Of a DNA stretch of 64,000 nt, positions 61,000-64,000 are shown in pieces. The notes beneath the pieces are model-generated. The model was not told where the DNA came from. It worked only from the letters and a program-made list of their open reading frames with translations, and ran no database searches. Both the position numbers and the translations under genes were made by a program. Numbering within the stretch: the first letter of the stretch is position 1; every line of letters begins with the position of its first letter. This stretch comes from JARFPW01 sp035464655 (GTDB lineage: Bacteria > Gemmatimonadota > Gemmatimonadetes > Palauibacterales > Palauibacteraceae), in NCBI GenBank assembly GCA_035464655.1, contig DATHRZ010000077.1, positions 7,625-71,624 on the forward strand, written 5' to 3'.

Positions 61000-61923
61000 T
61001 CAGACCGCGACGGCGGCTCCCGCTCCGGCCCGCTCACGCAGCTCGTCGACCTGCTCGCGGGCGTGGTAGCTGCTGCGCACCAGAGGACCGCTCTCGACAT
61101 GCAGAAACCCGAGTGCCTCGCCGTACTCCTTCCAGTCGGCGAACTCCTCGGGGGTCACGTAGCGGTCGATCTCGCGGTGCTGCTCCGAGGGCCGCAGGTA
61201 CTGTCCGAGGGTGAGGATCTGGACGCCGGCCTCGAGCGCGTCGTCCATGAAGGCGCGGATGTCGTCCGCTTCCTCCCCGAGCCCGAGCATGATGCCGGTC
61301 TTGATGAGAACGCCGTCGTCCAGGCTCTTCGCGAGGCGCAGAACGCCAAGGCTGCGCCCGTACTTCGCGCCCGGGCGGGCCTCGGGATGCAAGCGCTCGA
61401 CCGTCTCCATGTTGTGATTGAAGATGTCGGGGCGCGCCGCGATCACCCGCTCGATCGCGTGAGGCATGCCGCGGAAGTCGGGCGTCAGCACCTCGATCGA
61501 GCACTCGGGGAGGCGCTCGTGGATGTCGTCGATCAGCCACCCGAAGATGCGCGCGCCGCCGTCGGGCAGGTCGTCGCGGTCAACCGAGGTGATCACGACA
61601 TGCCGCAGGGCGAGCTGTTCGATCATCTCGGCCACGCGGCGCGGTTCGTCCTCGTCGAGCTCCTCGGGGCGGCCATGGGCGATCGCGCAGTACGGGCAGT
61701 TCCGCGTGCATTTGTCGCCCATGATGAGAAACGTCGCGGTACCCGACTCCCAGCACTCGCCGATGTTCGGGCAGTGGGCTTCCTCGCACACCGAGTTCAG
61801 CCCGAGCTCGCGCATCAGGCCCTTCAGCCGACGATAGTTCTCGCCGCCCGGGGCCTTCACCTTCAGCCAACGGGGCTTCTGCTGGGGCCACGCCGAAGGC
61901 TGAACCACGTTCAATTTCCGCAT
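61000..61923 (-). CDS. lipA: LipA, lipoyl synthase
   Basis: A 307-residue radical SAM enzyme that inserts two sulfurs into octanoyl groups. Auxiliary cluster ligands in CEEAHCPNIGEC, SAM cluster in KCTRNCPYCA, NHNMETVERLHPEARPGAKY and the C-terminal PLVRSSYHA. ATG 61923 (MRKLNVVQPS) gives the family length; the frame is open further upstream to 61977 without homology. It is 135 bases upstream of pdhA on the same strand. Confidence 0.95.
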   Translation of the reverse strand: MRKLNVVQPSAWPQQKPRWLKVKAPGGENYRRLKGLMRELGLNSVCEEAHCPNIGECWESGTATFLIMGDKCTRNCPYCAIAHGRPEELDEDEPRRVAEMIEQLALRHVVITSVDRDDLPDGGARIFGWLIDDIHERLPECSIEVLTPDFRGMPHAIERVIAARPDIFNHNMETVERLHPEARPGAKYGRSLGVLRLAKSLDDGVLIKTGIMLGLGEEADDIRAFMDDALEAGVQILTLGQYLRPSEQHREIDRYVTPEEFADWKEYGEALGFLHVESGPLVRSSYHAREQVDELRERAGAGAAVAV

Positions 61924-62072
61924 GGCCGCGAATGTACCCCCGCCTCGTGAGTGCGTCCACCACAATTCCCGCCCCAATCACCTTCGGAAACGTGTTGCCG
62001 CCGCCCGGGGTTCCGACTAAACTCTCACCCGATCCACAACCGAAGCGGGCGACGAGCCCTCATCGAGGTCAT

Positions 62073-62318
62073 ATGACGTACATCATCACACAGCCGTGCA
62101 TCGACACCAAGGACGCGTCGTGCGTCGACGTATGCCCGGTCGACTGCATCTACGAGGGCGAGGATCAGTACTACATCCACCCCGAAGAGTGCATCGATTG
62201 CGGCGCTTGCGTTCCAGAGTGTCCCGTCGAGGCGATCTTCCCCGACGACGAAGTTCCGGAAAACTGGGACGAGTTCATCGCCAAGAATTACGTCTACTTC
62301 GACGTTCCGGCTCCCTGA
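62073..62318 (+). CDS. 7Fe or 8Fe bacterial ferredoxin
   Basis: An 81-residue ferredoxin with two cluster motifs: CIDTKDASCVDVCPVDCIY and ECIDCGACVPECPVEAIF. The first motif has the extended Cys spacing of the [3Fe-4S]/[4Fe-4S] FdxA type. It is a soluble electron carrier. It is divergent from lipA. A role as electron donor to LipA or to the PaaE-less epoxidase is possible but not shown. Confidence 0.92.
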   Translation: MTYIITQPCIDTKDASCVDVCPVDCIYEGEDQYYIHPEECIDCGACVPECPVEAIFPDDEVPENWDEFIAKNYVYFDVPAP

Positions 62319-62398
62319 CACCCGGAACCATGGACGGCTGTCACGCGTTTCGTTCCCGGATCGTGCACTGCGTGGAACTCGTCACGAGGTAGCTTCCG

Positions 62399-63586
62399 AT
62401 GATCTATTGCCGGACCCCATTCGCCCTGGCCGTCGGCCTGGCCGCATCCGTTTTCCTGTCCGGCGCGGCGACGACCGCGCTCGCCCAGGAGATGTCGCAC
62501 GAGACGACGATGGCGGACGCGCGACCGGCCGACCCGCCGACCCTGCCCCTCGACCGGAACGAGCTCGTCGAAGTTCGCACCCTGGAGGAGGAGCGCACCG
62601 TCGAGTTCGTCATCGGCCCGGTGGCGCTCGAAGCAGGCATGGAGCACCTGCGCCTGCCGATCCAGATGGCCGAGTTTCCGGTCGACGGCTGGATGCACGG
62701 TTTCGAAATGGAGATGGTCGACGGGGCAGGGGCGCCGATCCCGTCCGAGCTGCTGCACCACGTGAACTTCATCGACCCCGACAAGCGCGAGCTGTTCTTT
62801 CCCATCGCGCGCCGCGTCATGGCGGCGGGTCGGGAGACCTCGACCGAGCGCCTGCCCGGCGTGATCGGCTATCCGATCGCCGACGGTGACCGGATGCTGA
62901 TCTCGGCCATGTTCGCGAACGCGCTCGAGCGCGATTTCGACGATGCGCACCTCGTCGTGCGGTTCTTCTACAGCACCGAGTCGGACCGACTCATCCAGCC
63001 CCGTGATATTTTTCCGTTTTACCTGGACGTGATGGGGCCCCTAGGGGCCAAGGACTTTCCTCTGCCGCCCGGCCGCACGGTGAAGGCCTGGGAGGGCAAA
63101 CCCGCCGTCGACGGCCGCATCCTCGGGGTCGGCGGGCACGTGCACGACTACGCGACGCGCCTCGCGCTCATCGACGTGACCGACGGCAAGACGCTGTGGG
63201 AGGTCGAGCCCGAGGGAACGCCCGGCGGGCGCATCACCGGCGTTCCGAGCGATCGGTTCCTGTGGTCGCTCGGCAAGAAGATTCACGCCGATCACGTCTA
63301 CCGCATCGAGGTCGAGTACCACAACCCGCTCGACGAGCCTGCTCCCGACGGGGGGATGGGCGCGATCGGCGGCGCCGTCTGGGTCGGCAAGGGCGTCCGC
63401 TGGCCCGAGTTCGACCGTACGAACGAGATGTACCTCGGCGACCTCGAGAACACGCTCACCGCGCCCGACCGCCTGCACGGCCACGGTGGGATGAGCGCCG
63501 ACGAGCACGCGTCGCACGACGACCCGGCCTCGGCCGACGAGTCCGACGAAGGCGCCATGGAGCACGACGGCGCCCACGGGCACTGA
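62399..63586 (+). CDS. Secreted His-rich protein, possibly SURNod19/copper-oxygenase related
   Basis: A 395-residue protein with signal peptide (ending TTALAQE). The mature part has paired His motifs: GWMHGFEMEMVDG, ELLHHVNFIDPDKR and GVGGHVHDYATRLALIDV, then FLWSLGKKIHADHVYRIEVEY. The C-terminus is His- and Asp-rich (GHGGMSADEHASHDD, HDGAHGH). HHV and HVH pairs recall SURNod19 or copper monooxygenase-type folds, but I cannot assign it. Periplasmic metal binding is likely. Confidence 0.6.
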   Translation: MIYCRTPFALAVGLAASVFLSGAATTALAQEMSHETTMADARPADPPTLPLDRNELVEVRTLEEERTVEFVIGPVALEAGMEHLRLPIQMAEFPVDGWMHGFEMEMVDGAGAPIPSELLHHVNFIDPDKRELFFPIARRVMAAGRETSTERLPGVIGYPIADGDRMLISAMFANALERDFDDAHLVVRFFYSTESDRLIQPRDIFPFYLDVMGPLGAKDFPLPPGRTVKAWEGKPAVDGRILGVGGHVHDYATRLALIDVTDGKTLWEVEPEGTPGGRITGVPSDRFLWSLGKKIHADHVYRIEVEYHNPLDEPAPDGGMGAIGGAVWVGKGVRWPEFDRTNEMYLGDLENTLTAPDRLHGHGGMSADEHASHDDPASADESDEGAMEHDGAHGH

Positions 63587-63613
63587 GCGCGTGAGCCGGC
63601 GGGGGCGCGCCCG

Positions 63614-63904
63614 CTGATCAAATACCACTTCCACACGGCGCAGCGCGACGTGCCCCGCCTCGGGGCGCGAAAAGGCGACCGTCTGTGCCACGTCTACAGC
63701 GACCGTTCGATCGACGAGCTCCTGGCCTGGGGCGAGGAACGCGGCCTGAAGCCCGAGTGGATCGACCGCCGCAACGTGCTCCCGCATTTCGACGTGCAGG
63801 GCGCGACCGTCTCCGAGCACGAGCCGGGGGTGGGACGCGCGGAACTGGTGGCGGATATTCGCTGGTGGCGGGATTACCAGCGCGGAGCGGGCGAACGACG
63901 CTGA
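63614..63904 (+). CDS. DUF4031-like small protein
   Basis: About 96 residues: IKYHFHTAQRDVPRL, then CHVYSDRSIDELLAWGEERG, LKPEWIDRRNVLPHFDVQ. This resembles the DUF4031 pattern (CHxxSD, a helix, then PHYD). Coding-like residues begin near CTG 63614, whereas the first ordinary start is GTG 63650; a non-standard start or a sequence error may explain it. Function unknown. Confidence 0.55.
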   Translation: MIKYHFHTAQRDVPRLGARKGDRLCHVYSDRSIDELLAWGEERGLKPEWIDRRNVLPHFDVQGATVSEHEPGVGRAELVADIRWWRDYQRGAGERR

Positions 63905-63911
63905 GCGTGGC

Positions 63912-63981
63912 GGGGGCGGTGGTCAGCCCCTTCCGCGCGCTGGCACGGCTGGGGGCGGTGGTCAGCCCCTTCCGCGCGCTG
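63912..63981. repeat. Two exact 31-bp direct repeats with 39-base period at the window edge
   Basis: Copy one is 63912-63942 and copy two 63951-63981, starting GGGGGCGGTGGTCAGCCCCT. The separating bases also partly repeat (GCACGGCTGG against ACACCGGCTGG), and a degenerate third unit may begin at the edge. Each unit contains GGGGC/GCCCC arms able to form a hairpin. The array may continue beyond the window. Confidence 0.8.
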
Positions 63982-64000
63982 ACACCGGCTGGACGGCGCC

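Noticed and set aside
63912..63981. Possible CRISPR array from the direct repeats at the end
   Set aside because: Units are separated by only 8 bases, the spacers partly repeat, and no cas gene is near.

Overview
The window is a G+C-rich, densely packed chromosome segment from a Gram-negative bacterium. Signs of an outer membrane include two porins ending in Phe, a TolC/RND efflux pump and several lipoproteins. GTG starts are frequent and many neighbouring genes overlap by the 4 bases GTGA or ATGA. The gene mix and style would fit Gemmatimonadota or a relative, but that assignment is an inference. Most of the window is housekeeping and metabolic chromosome. I see no prophage, no complete insertion sequence, no CRISPR array and no obvious defence island.

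Layout. 1-1.9 kb: end of a histidine operon (hisA, then a one-chain hisF-hisI-hisE fusion). 1.9-6.4 kb, minus strand: a pruA-type aldehyde dehydrogenase followed by phenylacetyl-CoA epoxidase genes paaA-paaD-paaB-paaC and a separate zinc ribbon that normally forms the C-terminus of PaaD; no paaE reductase is present. 6.7-10.9 kb: Mn-type superoxide dismutase, an Asp-box lipoprotein, a periplasmic coiled-coil protein, an aldo/keto reductase and a YciE-like protein. 11-18.8 kb, minus strand: a full [NiFe]-hydrogenase maturation set (hypF, hypC, a second HypC-like gene, hypD, hypE, hypA, hypB), a SIS-domain protein and a nickel/cobalt permease, without hydrogenase subunits. 19-21.9 kb: metallothionein-like protein, nitrilase-family hydrolase, FabL-like reductase, small membrane protein.

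21.9-31.1 kb, minus strand: histidine kinase, NtrC-type regulator, then TolC-MFP-RND pump genes and a PII-like protein. 31.2-34.9 kb: RtcB RNA ligase with archease, and an NhaC-type antiporter. 35.4-44.6 kb, plus strand: a phosphate locus (two or three unknown small genes, phoB, phoR, Pho-box-like repeats, porin, pstS, pstC, pstA, a 187-bp inverted-repeat element, pstB, phoU), facing a second porin. 45.8-51.5 kb: CPBP protease, glutamine-dependent NAD synthetase, and a lipoprotein binding protein translationally coupled to a hybrid histidine kinase. 51.8 kb: tRNA-Glu(CTC). 52-53.3 kb: membrane protein, thioesterase, 50-residue membrane protein. 53.4-62 kb, minus strand: lipA, pdhA, pdhB, pdhC, lpd, lipB, then the two-subunit serine dehydratase. 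62-64 kb: ferredoxin, a secreted His-rich protein, a DUF4031-like protein and a tandem repeat at the window edge.

The most useful leads are regulatory or architectural: a 26-bp motif shared by the pruA and serine-dehydratase upstream regions, three 11-bp-phased repeats before the phosphate porin, the inverted-repeat element between pstA and pstB, a 26-bp perfect palindrome before lpd, the HisFIE fusion, the split PaaD, and the binding-protein/hybrid-kinase pair. None of these alone proves a new biological system.
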